A stretch of DNA of 64,000 nucleotides from Neorhizobium galegae bv. officinalis (GTDB lineage Bacteria > Pseudomonadota > Alphaproteobacteria > Rhizobiales > Rhizobiaceae): positions 202,244-266,243 of the forward strand of contig CCRI01000010.1 in assembly GCA_000985875.1 (NCBI GenBank), in the 5' to 3' direction. A model generated the notes under the pieces. That model searched no databases. It saw only the letters and a list, made by a program, of their open reading frames with translations, and was not told the DNA's origin. Positions 34,431 through 44,627 of the stretch are shown here, piece after piece. The translations under genes were made by a program, and so were the position numbers. How positions within the stretch are numbered: the stretch's first letter is position 1; each line of letters opens with the position of its first letter.

Positions 34431-36254
34431 ATGAAAATGCGAAATATCGCGATCATCGCACACGTCGACCATGGGAAGACCACTCTTGTCGACGAACTCC
34501 TGAAGCAGTCCGGCTCGTTCCGTGAGAACCAGCGCACCGTCGAGCGCATGATGGACAGCAACGATCTCGAAAAAGAGCGTGGCATCACCATTCTTGCCAA
34601 GGCGACGTCGATCGAGTGGAAGGGTGTTCGCATCAACATCGTCGATACGCCCGGCCATGCCGACTTCGGCGGTGAAGTCGAGCGTATCCTGTCGATGGTG
34701 GACGGCGCGATCGTTCTCGTTGACGCTTCCGAAGGCCCGATGCCGCAGACCAAGTTCGTGGTCGGCAAGGCGCTGAAGGTCGGCCTTCGCCCGATCGTCG
34801 CGATCAACAAGATCGACCGCCCGGACGGCCGCCACGAGGAAGTCATCAACGAAGTCTTCGACCTGTTCGCCAATCTCGACGCCACCGACGAACAGCTCGA
34901 TTTCCCGATCCTTTACGGTTCCGGTCGCGATGGCTGGATGAACGTCAATCCGGAAGGCCCGAAGGATCAGGGCCTCGCCCCGCTTCTCGACCTGGTGCTG
35001 CAGCACGTTCCCGAGCCGAGCGTCGGTGACGAAGACGGCGCGTTCCGCATGATCGGCACGCTGCTGGAAGCCAACCCCTTCCTCGGCCGCATCATCACCG
35101 GCCGTATCCATTCCGGCTCGATCAAGCCGAACCAGGCCGTCAAGGTTCTCTCCCAGGACGGCAAGACCGTCGAAACCGGCCGTATCTCCAAGATCCTCGC
35201 CTTCCGCGGCATCGAGCGTACGCCGATCGACGAAGCGCATGCGGGCGATATCGTGGCGATCGCCGGCCTCTCCAAGGGCACCGTCGCCGACACGTTCTGC
35301 GATCCGTCCGTCACCGAAGCGCTGCATGCGCAGCCGATCGACCCGCCGACGGTCACCATGTCCTTCCTCGTCAACGACTCGCCCCTGGCCGGCACCGAAG
35401 GCGACAAGGTCACGAGCCGCGTCATCCGCGACCGCCTGTTCAAGGAAGCCGAAGGCAATGTCGCGCTGAAGATCGAGGAATCGGACGGCAAGGATTCGTT
35501 CTACGTGTCCGGCCGCGGCGAATTGCAGCTCGCGGTTCTCATCGAAACCATGCGCCGCGAAGGCTTCGAGCTTGCCGTGTCGCGTCCGCGCGTCGTCATG
35601 CACAAGTCCGAGGACGGCACGTTGATGGAGCCGATCGAGGAAGTCGTCATCGACGTCGATGAAGAACATTCCGGTGTCGTCGTGCAGAAGATGTCCGAGC
35701 GCAAGGCCGAAATGGCCGAGCTGCGTCCGTCGGGCGGCAGCCGCGTCCGTCTGGTATTCTTCGCGCCGACCCGCGGCCTGATCGGCTACCAGTCGGAACT
35801 TCTGACCGATACCCGCGGCACGGCGATCATGAACCGCCTGTTCCACGACTATCAGCCCTACAAGGGTGAAATCGGCGGTCGCACCAATGGCGTGCTCTTG
35901 TCCAACCAGGCCGGCGAAGCCGTTGCCTATGCGATGTTCAACCTGGAAGACCGTGGCCCGATGATCATCGAGCCGGGCGAAAAGGTCTATATGGGCATGA
36001 TCATCGGCATTCACAGCCGAGACAACGACCTCGAGGTCAATGTCCTCAAGGGCAAGCAGCTGACCAACATCCGTTCTGCCGGCAAGGACGAAGCCGTTCG
36101 TCTGACCCCGCCGATCCGCATGACGCTCGACCGCGCGCTGTCCTGGATCCAGGACGACGAACTGATGGAAGTGACGCCGAAGAACATCCGGCTCCGCAAA
36201 ATGTATCTCGATGCCAACGACCGCAAGCGCTTCGGCAAGGCGAAAATCGCCTGA
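34431..36254 (+). CDS. typA: Ribosome-associated GTPase BipA/TypA
   Basis: TypA is an EF-G-like GTPase that acts on the ribosome during stress and assembly. The 607-residue protein has the G domain with AHVDHGKTT (residues 10-18), the [11 protein letters not shown] switch II, and NKIDRPD, then EF-G-like domains II, III and V and the C-terminal TypA domain. ATG 34431 was preferred because it is right before the first conserved segment; the frame is open back to 34239, which does not look coding. A strong terminator follows. Confidence 0.96.
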   Translation: MKMRNIAIIAHVDHGKTTLVDELLKQSGSFRENQRTVERMMDSNDLEKERGITILAKATSIEWKGVRINIVDTPGHADFGGEVERILSMVDGAIVLVDASEGPMPQTKFVVGKALKVGLRPIVAINKIDRPDGRHEEVINEVFDLFANLDATDEQLDFPILYGSGRDGWMNVNPEGPKDQGLAPLLDLVLQHVPEPSVGDEDGAFRMIGTLLEANPFLGRIITGRIHSGSIKPNQAVKVLSQDGKTVETGRISKILAFRGIERTPIDEAHAGDIVAIAGLSKGTVADTFCDPSVTEALHAQPIDPPTVTMSFLVNDSPLAGTEGDKVTSRVIRDRLFKEAEGNVALKIEESDGKDSFYVSGRGELQLAVLIETMRREGFELAVSRPRVVMHKSEDGTLMEPIEEVVIDVDEEHSGVVVQKMSERKAEMAELRPSGGSRVRLVFFAPTRGLIGYQSELLTDTRGTAIMNRLFHDYQPYKGEIGGRTNGVLLSNQAGEAVAYAMFNLEDRGPMIIEPGEKVYMGMIIGIHSRDNDLEVNVLKGKQLTNIRSAGKDEAVRLTPPIRMTLDRALSWIQDDELMEVTPKNIRLRKMYLDANDRKRFGKAKIA

Positions 36255-36281
36255 TTTCGACAGCATGCTTCGAGCCTTTCA

Positions 36282-36309
36282 AAACCCGGCAGAAATGCCG
36301 GGTTTTTTT
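36282..36309 (+). terminator. Terminator of typA
   Basis: A perfect 10-base stem (AAACCCGGCA 36282-36291 with TGCCGGGTTT 36296-36305) closes a GAAA tetraloop and continues into a T-tract. It begins 28 bases after the stop. Confidence 0.92.
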
Positions 36310-36457
36310 CTGTGCCTGAGACCCGCCCGGTCTTGTCGCAAAGGTTAAAAACACGTTAACGTTGCCTCGTCGTCCACATGAGAAGTCTGTGGGCAATCCG
36401 CTGTACCCACATTGGTGGAATGGCGGATTGTCCGCATCAGGGCCTAGAGTAAACGTT

Positions 36458-36964
36458 ATGAAAACGTTATCGATCGATGTCCGGCGGGCCGAACCGCAAG
36501 ACGCTCGCGCCATTTCCGAGGCGCACCGCCAGGCATGGACCCAGGCCTATGCAGGCCTCATTCCCCACAAGCCGCTGACCCAGATGCTGGAGCGCCGGGG
36601 CGAGGCCTGGTGGCGCAAGGCGACCCGTGGCCCGGCCACGCTGCTGGTGCTCGATGTCGCCGACCAGGTCGCCGGTTACGCCACGATCGGTCTCAATCGC
36701 GCCCGTGCCCTGCCTTATGACGGCGAGGTCTACGAGATCTATCTGCGTCCTGAATTTCAGGGCATCGGCCTTGGCCGCCGCCTGTTCGGGGAAAGCCGCC
36801 GGCTCCTGAAGTCGCTCGGCTGCGAAGGTCTCGTCGTCTGGTGCCTGGAGGACAGCGAGCATGCGGCGCGTTTCTTCCGCCGGCACGGCGGCGTGGACCT
36901 TGCCGAAGGCATGGAGGATTTCGGCGGCACGCAGCTTCGCAAGATCGGTTTCGTCTGGTCCTGA
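36458..36964 (+). CDS. GNAT-family acetyltransferase
   Basis: The 168-residue protein has a GNAT core with the acetyl-CoA site EFQGIGLGRRLFGES (about residues 98-112) and a C-terminal ARFFRRHGG strand. It resembles RimI/YhhY-like acetyltransferases that act on proteins or small molecules, but I cannot name the substrate. ATG 36458 gives the family N-terminus; the longer frame from 36362 is unlikely to be translated. It stands alone. Confidence 0.9.
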   Translation: MKTLSIDVRRAEPQDARAISEAHRQAWTQAYAGLIPHKPLTQMLERRGEAWWRKATRGPATLLVLDVADQVAGYATIGLNRARALPYDGEVYEIYLRPEFQGIGLGRRLFGESRRLLKSLGCEGLVVWCLEDSEHAARFFRRHGGVDLAEGMEDFGGTQLRKIGFVWS

Positions 36965-37111
36965 ACGGTCAACCTTCAATGCCCTGAATTTGAACGGTTT
37001 CTAATGTTGCGGCACGCAGTGCGGTTCAACATTGGCCTCAAAGGCTTGTTGCCTTGCAGCATGATTCCCGCTATCGACGCTTAACTTTGTCGAACCTCAT
37101 CGGGGACCAGA

Positions 37112-37645
37112 ATGCGTATCGATGCAATTTCCGTTGGCAAGAATCCGCCTGAAGACGTCAACGTCATCGTTGAAGTGCCGGTCGGCGGCCAGCCGATCAA
37201 GTACGAAATGGACAAGGAAGCCGGCGCTCTCGTCGTCGACCGTTTCCTCTACACGCCGATGACCTATCCGGGCAATTACGGCTTCGTACCGCACACGCTC
37301 TCGGAAGACGGCGACCCGATCGACGTCCTCATCTGCAACACCCGTCCGCTGGTTCCGGGCTGCGTCATCAACGTGCGCCCGATCGGCGTGATGATCATGG
37401 AAGACGACGGCGGCAAGGACGAGAAGATCATCGCCGTGCCGGTTCCGAAGCTGACCCAGCGCTACGACAAGATCAAGAACTACACCGACATGCCCGAGAT
37501 CACGTTGAAGCAGATCGAGCACTTCTTCGAGCATTACAAGGATCTGGAGCCCGGCAAATGGGTGAAGATCGGCGGCTGGCAGAATGTCGACGTGGCAAAG
37601 ACGCTGATCGTCGAAGCCATCGAGCGCTACAAGGCGAGCAAGTAA
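37112..37645 (+). CDS. ppa: Inorganic pyrophosphatase (family I)
   Basis: The 177-residue enzyme hydrolyses pyrophosphate from biosynthetic reactions. It has the substrate- and metal-binding residues of the family, including [21 protein letters not shown] and the DGDPIDVLI aspartate motif (about residues 67-75), and ends with a KWVKIGGW segment. A GGGGACC ribosome site precedes the start. It is convergent with DUF167, 4 bases apart. Confidence 0.97.
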   Translation: MRIDAISVGKNPPEDVNVIVEVPVGGQPIKYEMDKEAGALVVDRFLYTPMTYPGNYGFVPHTLSEDGDPIDVLICNTRPLVPGCVINVRPIGVMIMEDDGGKDEKIIAVPVPKLTQRYDKIKNYTDMPEITLKQIEHFFEHYKDLEPGKWVKIGGWQNVDVAKTLIVEAIERYKASK

Positions 37646-37649
37646 GCCG

Positions 37650-37964
37650 TCAGGCTTTCAGGGCCTTTTTGAGCTTCTCTTCCAAATCCTCCGGGTCGCC
37701 CTCGATCCGGAGGATTTTTTTGCGCGCGGTTTCGCCCGACAGGATCGAAATGGAGGATTTGGGGACACGGAAGGTGTCGGCCAGCAGCAGGATCAGCGCC
37801 TTGTTGGCCTTGCCATCCTCCGGTACGGCGGTGACGCGTGCCTTCAGGAACACCTCGCCATCGGCGGCGGTCTCAATGCCCTCGACAGCATTGCGGCCCG
37901 AATTCGGGGTCAGCCGGATTGCGAGCCGCAGATGGTCGGAATGCTTGCTGTAGGCGCCGCTCAC
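37650..37964 (-). CDS. DUF167 (YggU) family protein
   Basis: The 104-residue protein has the YggU fold: [18 protein letters not shown], then [26 protein letters not shown] and a [24 protein letters not shown]-terminal half. The function is not established. GTG 37964 overlaps the YggT stop (GTGA), so the two are translationally coupled; the longer frame extends back through yggT and is not coding. The yggT-yggU pairing is common. Confidence 0.9.
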   Translation of the reverse strand: MSGAYSKHSDHLRLAIRLTPNSGRNAVEGIETAADGEVFLKARVTAVPEDGKANKALILLLADTFRVPKSSISILSGETARKKILRIEGDPEDLEEKLKKALKA

Positions 37965-38251
37965 GCAACCAGCGGATAGATCGACGTCCACATCAGCGAG
38001 CGAATGAAGAAGATGATCAGGAGCAGGATGACGGGCGAGATATCGATGCCGCCGAGGTCCGGCATGATGCGGCGGATGGGACGCAGCGCCGGTTCGGTGA
38101 CCGCGAAGAGAAAACGGCCGATCGCGTCGACGAACTGGTTTCGCGAATTGATGACGTTGAAGGCATAGAGCCACGAGAAGATGGCGCTGGCAATCAGCAC
38201 CCAGGTATAGAGGTTCAAGGCCAAATCGATGGTCTGAAACAGGGCGAGCAT
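37961..38251 (-). CDS. YggT family membrane protein
   Basis: The 96-residue protein has two membrane helices (about residues 6-27 and 70-90) joined by a segment with [25 protein letters not shown], the hallmark of YggT. Members are linked to osmotic stress or cation balance and to SepF-like cell division in other bacteria; the role here is unknown. ATG 38251 has GGAG 6 bases upstream and is preferred over in-frame starts at 38263 and 38281. Confidence 0.88.
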   Translation of the reverse strand: MLALFQTIDLALNLYTWVLIASAIFSWLYAFNVINSRNQFVDAIGRFLFAVTEPALRPIRRIMPDLGGIDISPVILLLIIFFIRSLMWTSIYPLVA

Positions 38252-38392
38252 TAACGTCTCCATTTCTTTGTTGACAGACATGTAGACATTGGCGAACTAA
38301 CGGGCAAGTGCCGTGCCCGCGCCTCATCCGATTCATGTTTAACGGGCGACAGGCGCGCTGCCGGCTTCCGGCTCCGCTGAAAGTATTGCCTC

Positions 38393-39652
38393 ATGTCCAT
38401 TTCTGCCTCGGGCGATCGTTTCGCCGCCTTCCGGCACGCATCTTATACTCGCTTCTTCTTTTCCCGACTTTTCGCGGCTTTTGCGATCCAGATCATCAGC
38501 GTCGCGGTCGGCTGGCAGATGTACGACGAGACCAGCAATCCGCTCTATCTCGGCCTGATCGGCCTTTTCCAGTTCCTGCCGTCGCTGCTCCTGATCCTCG
38601 TCACCGGCTCGGTTGCCGACCGCTATAACCGACGCGCGATCGTGGCGATCTGCATGGTGGTCGGGGCGCTCTGCGCCGGCGCCCTTCTGGCGCTCACCGT
38701 CACCCATTCCTTTTCGCCCTGGCCGGTCTTCGGCATCCTGATCGTGTTCGGAATCGAGCGTGCCTTCATGGGGCCGGCGGTCCAGTCGCTCGGTCCCAAC
38801 CTGGTGCCGGAACAGGACCTGCCGAATGCGGTCGCCTGGAATTCCTCGTCCTGGCAGACGGCGGCGATCGTCGGCCCGGTGGCCGGCGGCCTGCTCTACG
38901 GCGTCAGCGCAGTTGCCGCCTATTCGATCGCTTTTGCCTTTCTCATCCTGGCGGCCGTGCTGGTCTTCATGATCCCGAAGCCCGCACAGCGCAAAGCCGT
39001 AGACAAGGTCAGCTGGGGCCAGATCCTTGCCGGTTTCAAGTTCATCTCCGGCGAGAAGATCGTGCTCGGGGCGATCTCGCTCGATCTCTTCGCGGTCCTT
39101 CTCGGCGGCGCGGTGGCGCTGATGCCGATCTTCGCACGCGATATTCTCGAACTCGGCCCGTGGGGCCTCGGCATGCTGCGGGCAGCACCCGGCGTCGGGG
39201 CGATCATCGTCGCGATCTACCTCGCCTTCTATCCGATCCGCCACCATGCCGGTCTGGCGATGTTCATCGGCGTCGGGCTGTTCGGCATCGGCACGCTGAT
39301 CTTCGGCCTTTCGGCGACGCCCTGGCTGTCGATCTCGGCGCTGATGCTGATGGGAGCGTCCGACATGATCTCGGTCTATGTGCGCGAGACGCTGATCGCG
39401 CTCTGGACGCCGGACGAGGTGCGTGGCCGGGTCAATGCGGTCAACATGGTGTTCGTCGGTGCGTCCAACGAGCTCGGGGAGTTCCGCGCCGGGACGATGG
39501 CCTCGATCTTCGGCGCCGTGCCGGCCGTGGTCATCGGCGGTGTCGGCACGCTGGCCGTCGCGGTCATCTGGGCCATGGGCTTCCCGAAGCTGCGCAGGAT
39601 CGACAGCCTCGAGGCGCCGGACCGGGAAGAGAGATCGGTTCAGCCGGCCTGA
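38393..39652 (+). CDS. MFS transporter (EntS/MFS_3 type)
   Basis: The 419-residue membrane protein has about twelve helices and an MFS loop motif TGSVADRYNRRAIV near residue 75. The ARDILELGPWGLGMLRAAPGVGA segment between the two halves and the VNMVFVGASNELGEFRAG segment near residue 360 are typical of the EntS/MFS_3 group of exporters, which carry siderophores or drugs. There is no siderophore gene nearby to support a substrate. It overlaps the convergent amidotransferase gene by 13 bases. Confidence 0.9.
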   Translation: MSISASGDRFAAFRHASYTRFFFSRLFAAFAIQIISVAVGWQMYDETSNPLYLGLIGLFQFLPSLLLILVTGSVADRYNRRAIVAICMVVGALCAGALLALTVTHSFSPWPVFGILIVFGIERAFMGPAVQSLGPNLVPEQDLPNAVAWNSSSWQTAAIVGPVAGGLLYGVSAVAAYSIAFAFLILAAVLVFMIPKPAQRKAVDKVSWGQILAGFKFISGEKIVLGAISLDLFAVLLGGAVALMPIFARDILELGPWGLGMLRAAPGVGAIIVAIYLAFYPIRHHAGLAMFIGVGLFGIGTLIFGLSATPWLSISALMLMGASDMISVYVRETLIALWTPDEVRGRVNAVNMVFVGASNELGEFRAGTMASIFGAVPAVVIGGVGTLAVAVIWAMGFPKLRRIDSLEAPDREERSVQPA

Positions 39653-40422
39653 AGCGCCGGCTGCCGAATATTTCTGATCTTTTCGCCATCCGCCTGCGCG
39701 CCGTCGGCCTGCTGGTCGAAGACGAGATCGAGGAAATTCCAGAGCCATTCCTGGAGCGGCGCGTCGAAGATCATCCGGCCTTCCAGATGGTCGCGGCCGG
39801 CCTGTGCATTCGGCATGGTGAAACGCTCGGCGCCATGCACGACCCAGCGCTGCATCATGGCGCGTGTCAGTTCCGCGTGGAACTGCAGGCCCCAGGCATT
39901 GTCGCCATAGCGGATCGCCTGGTTCGGATAGGCGTCGCCTTCGGCCAGCAGCTGCACGCCGCGCGGGGTGTCGAAGCCTTCGCGGTGGAAGTGATAGACC
40001 ATTTTCGGCCATTTCATCAGCAGCCGGCCGTGTTCGGTGGCGCGTATCGGATACCAGCCGATTTCGGTGAGGCCGTTTTTTTCCGCCGCGACCGTGCCGC
40101 CGAGATGACGCACCATCATCTGGGCGCCGAGGCAGATGCCGAGATAGGGCTTGTTCTCCCTGAGTGGAACGCCGATCCAGTCGATCTCCGTCTTGACGAA
40201 CGGATCCGGATCGTTGGCGCTCATCGGCCCGCCGAAGATCACCGCGCCGGAATGATTGGCCATGGTGTCCGGCAGGGGATCACCGAGCACCGGTCGGCGG
40301 ATATCGAGCGGGAAGCCCTTGTCGGACAGCATCTGACCGACACGCCCGGGCGACGAGCGCTCCTGGTGCAGCACGATGAGTACCGGAAGTTTTCGGGTTT
40401 GACGGGAAGGGAACATCAGCAT
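39640..40422 (-). CDS. Class I glutamine amidotransferase-like protein
   Basis: The 260-residue protein has the class I amidotransferase fold: the nucleophile Cys in YLGICLGAQMM, a GGPMSANDPD segment, and a catalytic His-x-Glu in LQFHAELT. This resembles GuaA-type stand-alone glutaminase domains. The acceptor substrate is unknown. ATG 40422 is favoured because upstream ATGs overlap the TerB-like gene by more than 10 bases. It is the last gene of the hem cluster on the minus strand. Confidence 0.88.
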   Translation of the reverse strand: MLMFPSRQTRKLPVLIVLHQERSSPGRVGQMLSDKGFPLDIRRPVLGDPLPDTMANHSGAVIFGGPMSANDPDPFVKTEIDWIGVPLRENKPYLGICLGAQMMVRHLGGTVAAEKNGLTEIGWYPIRATEHGRLLMKWPKMVYHFHREGFDTPRGVQLLAEGDAYPNQAIRYGDNAWGLQFHAELTRAMMQRWVVHGAERFTMPNAQAGRDHLEGRMIFDAPLQEWLWNFLDLVFDQQADGAQADGEKIRNIRQPALQAG

Positions 40423-40435
40423 TTCAACAACGTCC

Positions 40436-40915
40436 TCAGTTTCCTCCCTCATCTCCTCCGGTTGCACGTGCGGCGGCCTGCTGGCGCTCCAGAACCCTGT
40501 CGCGAGCCGAAACGCCCAGAAGATCGGCGATCCTCCAGATCACGTGATCTTCGATCTCGCTGCGCTGACCGTCGGCATAGACGATATCCCAGAGGATGCC
40601 GAGAAGCTCGACGCGGTCCTCTTCGTCAACGAGATGTTTTCTAAGATCGGAAGTGAAGCGGTAATAGTCAACCGCCTCGCTGCCCGCCTGGTGCCCGACC
40701 TCGATCAGCGCCTTCAGGCGATCCTCGCTCAGGTCGTAACGTTCGCGCAGCAGGTCGCGAAACTTCTGCTGTTCCTGATCGGAGATGTTGCCGTCCGCCT
40801 CCATGACCTGGAAACAGAGTGCGACAAAGGCCACCCGCGGATCGTCGGGCGCAAATTCTTCCGTATGGTGGGATCCGGTCAGAGTTTGGAGGAAGGCCTG
40901 AATGCGATCTAACAT
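40436..40915 (-). CDS. TerB-family (tellurite resistance-like) protein
   Basis: The 159-residue protein has two helical repeats with acidic, EF-hand-like loops: FQVMEADGNISDQEQQKF (about residues 35-52) and DIVYADGQRSEIEDHVIWRIADLLG (about 109-133). These are the features of the TerB/DjlA-N-terminal domain. Members occur in many bacteria and are not necessarily linked to tellurite. It lies 21 bases after hemY, in the same direction. Confidence 0.9.
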   Translation of the reverse strand: MLDRIQAFLQTLTGSHHTEEFAPDDPRVAFVALCFQVMEADGNISDQEQQKFRDLLRERYDLSEDRLKALIEVGHQAGSEAVDYYRFTSDLRKHLVDEEDRVELLGILWDIVYADGQRSEIEDHVIWRIADLLGVSARDRVLERQQAAARATGGDEGGN

Positions 40916-40936
40916 CTATCTCCAGGCCCTCGCCTT

Positions 40937-42556
40937 CTAGAATAGCCGGAGCCTCGTTGCGGGCTGCGCGGCATCGGGATCTTTCACACCCGGATCATCC
41001 GGCGGACGGCCGAAAAAGGGAACGGGCTCCTCCCCATTTTCAGGGGTTTTTCCGCCCTTCGAGGTCACATTCGCCGGGGCTGGTGTTTTTGCTGCAACAG
41101 CTAACTCCTTCTCAGGGGGCTTTGCCTCCTGCGGCGCGGGCTTGACCTCGACGAGGATCGGCTTGGGCGCCTCCTCGGCGCGAGGTTCGGGTTTTACCTC
41201 GCGGACAGGCGGCAGGCTGGCGATTGCCGTATCGCCCGCGAGCGAACCTTCCTCGACCGGGCCTTCGAGCTGGTCGAACGGTGCCTTCCACTCGAAGGCA
41301 TCGAGGCGGCCGGTGACCGGGGAAAGCGGCAGCCATTTTTCCGAGACGAAACCATCGGCCACCCAGGCGGGATCGCGCGGTGCGCGCAACGCCTGCGCCA
41401 TCCAGTGACGCACGCGGCCCTGGTCGCCGGTCTCGGCTTCCTCGATATCGGCGAGCAGCAGGTAGACGGCCTCGCGCGGCTGCATGCGGGCGGCGGCTTC
41501 CGCCTTGGCACGTGCCTTCTTGAACTGCTGGGCATCGAGCGCCGCCTGGGCGACGGCCAGCAGCGATTCGATGTTATTGGGGCGCATAGCCTCGAGCTTT
41601 TCGGCGCGCTTCAAGCGGTCGACGGTGCTGTCGCCGCTGCGGGCGCGGATATAGGCGCCGGCGATTTCCGGATGCGGCCCGAGCTTCCAGACGCCTTCGA
41701 GGGTGGATGCGGCCTTGCGGACATTGTCCTCGCGCAGCCAGGCCTTGGCGGCGATGACGGCGGCGGGCACCAGGTCCTTGGCGAGTTTCAGGGCCGCCAT
41801 CGCATCGTCGCGGGCGCCCTTCGGATCGCCTTCCAGGCGGTCGTTTGCCTTGGCGGTCAGGAGCACGGCCTTCCAGCGTTCGGCCTGCGGCTTTTCAAGA
41901 ATATTGGCCATGCGCTGCTGGTCGAGCAGGCGGATCGCATCGTCCCAGCGGCCGGACTGGCTGCGGGATTCGAGCGTCGCCTGGGCGGCCCAGGGCAGGT
42001 AGGGCGCGTGTTCCACGGCCTTTTCGGCATATTGGCGGGCGGCCTCGTTGGCGCCGAGGCGGCGGGCTTCCATGTAGAGACCGCGCAGGCCGAGTTCGCG
42101 GGTTTCCGGATCCTCGGCCATCTGCTCGAACTTCTTGCGCGCTTCGTCGTGCTTGCCTTCGATGAGCGCCGCCTGGGCTTCGAGGAGATGGATCAGCGGC
42201 TCCTGGTCGGCGCTGATCAGGCCGCGGGTGCGAAGGCTCATCTTGCGGGCAAGCAGCGCATTGCCGGCGCCGGCAGCGATCAGGCCGGTCGACAGCGCCT
42301 GGTAACCGCGGTCACGCTTGCGGGCGCGAAAATAGCGGCGGACGGAATAGGGCGAGGTCCAGATCACGCCGACGATCCACCAGAGCAGCATCGCGGCGCC
42401 GACCAGCGCGACCATGGCGGTGGCGGCCACCATCAGGCTGGTTTCGATCAGGTGGTCCTGCCAGGTGATGGAAATCAGGCCGGGGCGATCCGCAAGCCAG
42501 GAGAAACCCCAGCCGAGAGCCAGCACCACAACGAGAAAAATGAAAAGTCTGACCAT
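40937..42556 (-). CDS. hemY: HemY-like membrane protein of the heme operon
   Basis: The 539-residue protein has two N-terminal membrane helices (about residues 3-20 and 40-68), the HemY_N domain, then a series of helical TPR-like repeats (about residues 80-390), and a Pro/Glu/Lys-rich tail (about 440-539). It belongs to the alphaproteobacterial HemY_N family, of unknown function; it should not be confused with the HemY protoporphyrinogen oxidase of Bacillus. It follows the mitofilin-like gene by 15 bases. Confidence 0.9.
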   Translation of the reverse strand: MVRLFIFLVVVLALGWGFSWLADRPGLISITWQDHLIETSLMVAATAMVALVGAAMLLWWIVGVIWTSPYSVRRYFRARKRDRGYQALSTGLIAAGAGNALLARKMSLRTRGLISADQEPLIHLLEAQAALIEGKHDEARKKFEQMAEDPETRELGLRGLYMEARRLGANEAARQYAEKAVEHAPYLPWAAQATLESRSQSGRWDDAIRLLDQQRMANILEKPQAERWKAVLLTAKANDRLEGDPKGARDDAMAALKLAKDLVPAAVIAAKAWLREDNVRKAASTLEGVWKLGPHPEIAGAYIRARSGDSTVDRLKRAEKLEAMRPNNIESLLAVAQAALDAQQFKKARAKAEAAARMQPREAVYLLLADIEEAETGDQGRVRHWMAQALRAPRDPAWVADGFVSEKWLPLSPVTGRLDAFEWKAPFDQLEGPVEEGSLAGDTAIASLPPVREVKPEPRAEEAPKPILVEVKPAPQEAKPPEKELAVAAKTPAPANVTSKGGKTPENGEEPVPFFGRPPDDPGVKDPDAAQPATRLRLF

Positions 42557-42571
42557 CCGGTTCTTCCGTCC

Positions 42572-43822
42572 TCAGCCTTGGGTGCCGGCGACGGCGCGCG
42601 ACAGCGTTCCGCCCACGAGATTTTCCACCTGAATGCGGGCATCGAGCTTCTGCTTGAAATCGCGCGAAACGGCCTTTGCCGCTTCCGGCAGCGCCTCCCA
42701 TTCGCGGGCGGAGGCCTGGAGATCGCCGTTGCGCAGGGCATTCTCCATCCGGGCGACGATCGCATCCGGCGTTTCGCCCTGGACATCACCAACGCGGCGG
42801 ACCTTGACGACCGACATGGCGGAAGACAGCAGCCGGCCGGCAATGCCCTCGTTCGGGTCCCGCTGGGCGGTTGCTTCCAGCATCGCATCGGCGACGCGGG
42901 GGAAGTCACGCTGCAGCTCGGCACGAGCTGGCACGCCGGCGGAAGCGAACTTCTGGAGGTCGGCGACCGCCGGATCATCGCCGGCGACTGTCTTGAAGGT
43001 CTGGAGCTCGGTCTCGAACGGGCCGCCGCGATCGATGCCGGCCTTGAGGGCTGCTGCGGCGACGGCGCGGGCGACCTGTCGTTCCGGGCCGCGATCGTTC
43101 AGCTTGGCTTCGGCCTGGTCCAGGCGCTGGGCGAGGCCGGAATCGGCGCCTGCGGCCGACTGGACCGTGGCGCGGAGCCGGTCGAGATCGGCCTTCAGTG
43201 CGGCAAGCGCCTGTTCGCTGGCGCCGCTCGACGTCCGTGGCGCTGATTCGAGTGCCGCGACGCGGCTGGCGAGCGCGGCATCGGGGGCCGCTGCAGCTAC
43301 AGGCCGGTTTTTGAGCGCTGCGATTTCCTGGCGCAGCGCGGCGATCTCGGAGGAGAGACCGGCCGTGCTGGAGGCGGCCGGGGCGGGCGTGGCGCCGGGC
43401 AGGTAACCGGCATATTGCATGCTGCCGGCCAGCAGCAGCGCGACGATGCCGCCGAAAATGCCGGCGGCGATCAGTGTCGACGTAGCGGGGCTCGGGCGCT
43501 GAGGCGCAGCCGGGGTCGGTTCCGGTTCGGGGGCAACGGTCGCGGGCTGCGGGTCGCTCTGGGCGGCGGCAGACCAGGGGTCATCATAACGCGGCTCGTC
43601 TGCTGCCGAAGGGCTGGATGCCGGTTCGTCCGTGGGCTCGGCCTTTGCCGGTTCTTCGGTGCTTGCGGAAACGTCTTCGGCAGGCTCGGTCGCGCTCACC
43701 GCTTCATCGGTGTCATTGCTGCGAACGGGTTCCGCGACCACATCCGATTGCTCGGCCGTGAGGTCGATCGTGACCGGCTCCTTGTCTGTCTTGGATCGGC
43801 GGGGTGGTTGTTCCGGTACCAT
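42572..43822 (-). CDS. Mitofilin/Mic60-like inner membrane protein
   Basis: The 416-residue protein has a Pro/Glu/Ala-rich cytoplasmic N-terminus (about residues 1-113), one membrane helix (about 116-138), a coiled coil beginning STAGLSSEIAALRQEIAALKN (about 145-270), and a C-terminal mitofilin domain. This is the layout of bacterial Mic60, the alphaproteobacterial relative of the mitochondrial MICOS subunit, which bends membranes and is encoded in hem operons. ATG 43822 has GAGG at a good distance; an ATG 18 bases upstream is also possible. Confidence 0.9.
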   Translation of the reverse strand: MVPEQPPRRSKTDKEPVTIDLTAEQSDVVAEPVRSNDTDEAVSATEPAEDVSASTEEPAKAEPTDEPASSPSAADEPRYDDPWSAAAQSDPQPATVAPEPEPTPAAPQRPSPATSTLIAAGIFGGIVALLLAGSMQYAGYLPGATPAPAASSTAGLSSEIAALRQEIAALKNRPVAAAAPDAALASRVAALESAPRTSSGASEQALAALKADLDRLRATVQSAAGADSGLAQRLDQAEAKLNDRGPERQVARAVAAAALKAGIDRGGPFETELQTFKTVAGDDPAVADLQKFASAGVPARAELQRDFPRVADAMLEATAQRDPNEGIAGRLLSSAMSVVKVRRVGDVQGETPDAIVARMENALRNGDLQASAREWEALPEAAKAVSRDFKQKLDARIQVENLVGGTLSRAVAGTQG

Positions 43823-43912
43823 CTCGACCTCTTTTTGCATGCGCTCACAGGAAACTAGTGGGTGGGTCATCGGAAAGAAAGGGGCGGGCGGGATTTTGGC
43901 GCCACACATCGA

Positions 43913-44623
43913 CTAAAGGAGTGCCAATACCCCATCCTCGTCAGGGTGGCTGGCGATCTTGATATTTCTATGGAATTCCCGGGGAATGATTTCGGCGACG
44001 TTGTCGCTGAGGCAAACGAACTGCAAGGATGCAAGTTCCTTCAGGTGCGGTGCAGCGAAATCGCAGAACAGCCGGGCGTTTTCCCGGGAATAAAGAAGCA
44101 CCGCATCCACGGGCGGATCGAGCAGGATGCTACGGATGAAAACCTCATCGTAGGCTATGGGTGTCATGTCGTAGACTTCGGCCGTCACGAATGAGACATC
44201 ATTCGCCCGCAGCCCGTCCTCGAATTTCGGTGAGCGCGGCTTGCCGGCGAGATAGAGCAGGGGCGCATCGAAAGTGGATGCATAGCCTGCAATGAGTTCG
44301 GCAAGTTCGGCACCCGTTCCGGCGCCCGCGCGAATATTTCGGAAGCCGGCCTCTTCGGCCGCCTTCGCCGTCGTTTCTCCCACGGCGTAGAGGCTTCGGG
44401 CAAGAAACGGGGTCACGTGATCGCCCAGCGAGGATAGTACGCGGACGGCTTCGGCGCTGGTGACGGCGAGCGCGGCATGCGGGCCGGAGAGCACTGCCTG
44501 GGCGGCGTCCGGATGATGGATCGCCTTGGTCAGCGGCAGCAGGACCGGCTGATGGCCGAGGTTCTGCAGCCGTTCGGCGGTCCGGCGGGCCGAATTTTCG
44601 GGGCGGGTGACGACGACCCGCAT
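43913..44623 (-). CDS. hemD: Uroporphyrinogen-III synthase
   Basis: HemD closes and inverts hydroxymethylbilane to uroporphyrinogen III. The 236-residue protein has the weakly conserved HemD fold: an N-terminal MRVVVTRPENSA segment, ALAVTSAEAVRVL in the first domain, a YAVGETTAKAAEEAGF hinge, and DAVLLYSRENARLF in the second. It begins four bases after hemC stops, so the two are cotranscribed. The start is set at ATG 44623 because the longer frame runs through hemC. Confidence 0.93.
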   Translation of the reverse strand: MRVVVTRPENSARRTAERLQNLGHQPVLLPLTKAIHHPDAAQAVLSGPHAALAVTSAEAVRVLSSLGDHVTPFLARSLYAVGETTAKAAEEAGFRNIRAGAGTGAELAELIAGYASTFDAPLLYLAGKPRSPKFEDGLRANDVSFVTAEVYDMTPIAYDEVFIRSILLDPPVDAVLLYSRENARLFCDFAAPHLKELASLQFVCLSDNVAEIIPREFHRNIKIASHPDEDGVLALL

Positions 44624-44627
44624 GGCT

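Noticed and set aside
40436..40915. Functional tellurite-resistance determinant
   Set aside because: The protein has a TerB fold but no other ter genes are present, so resistance is not supported.
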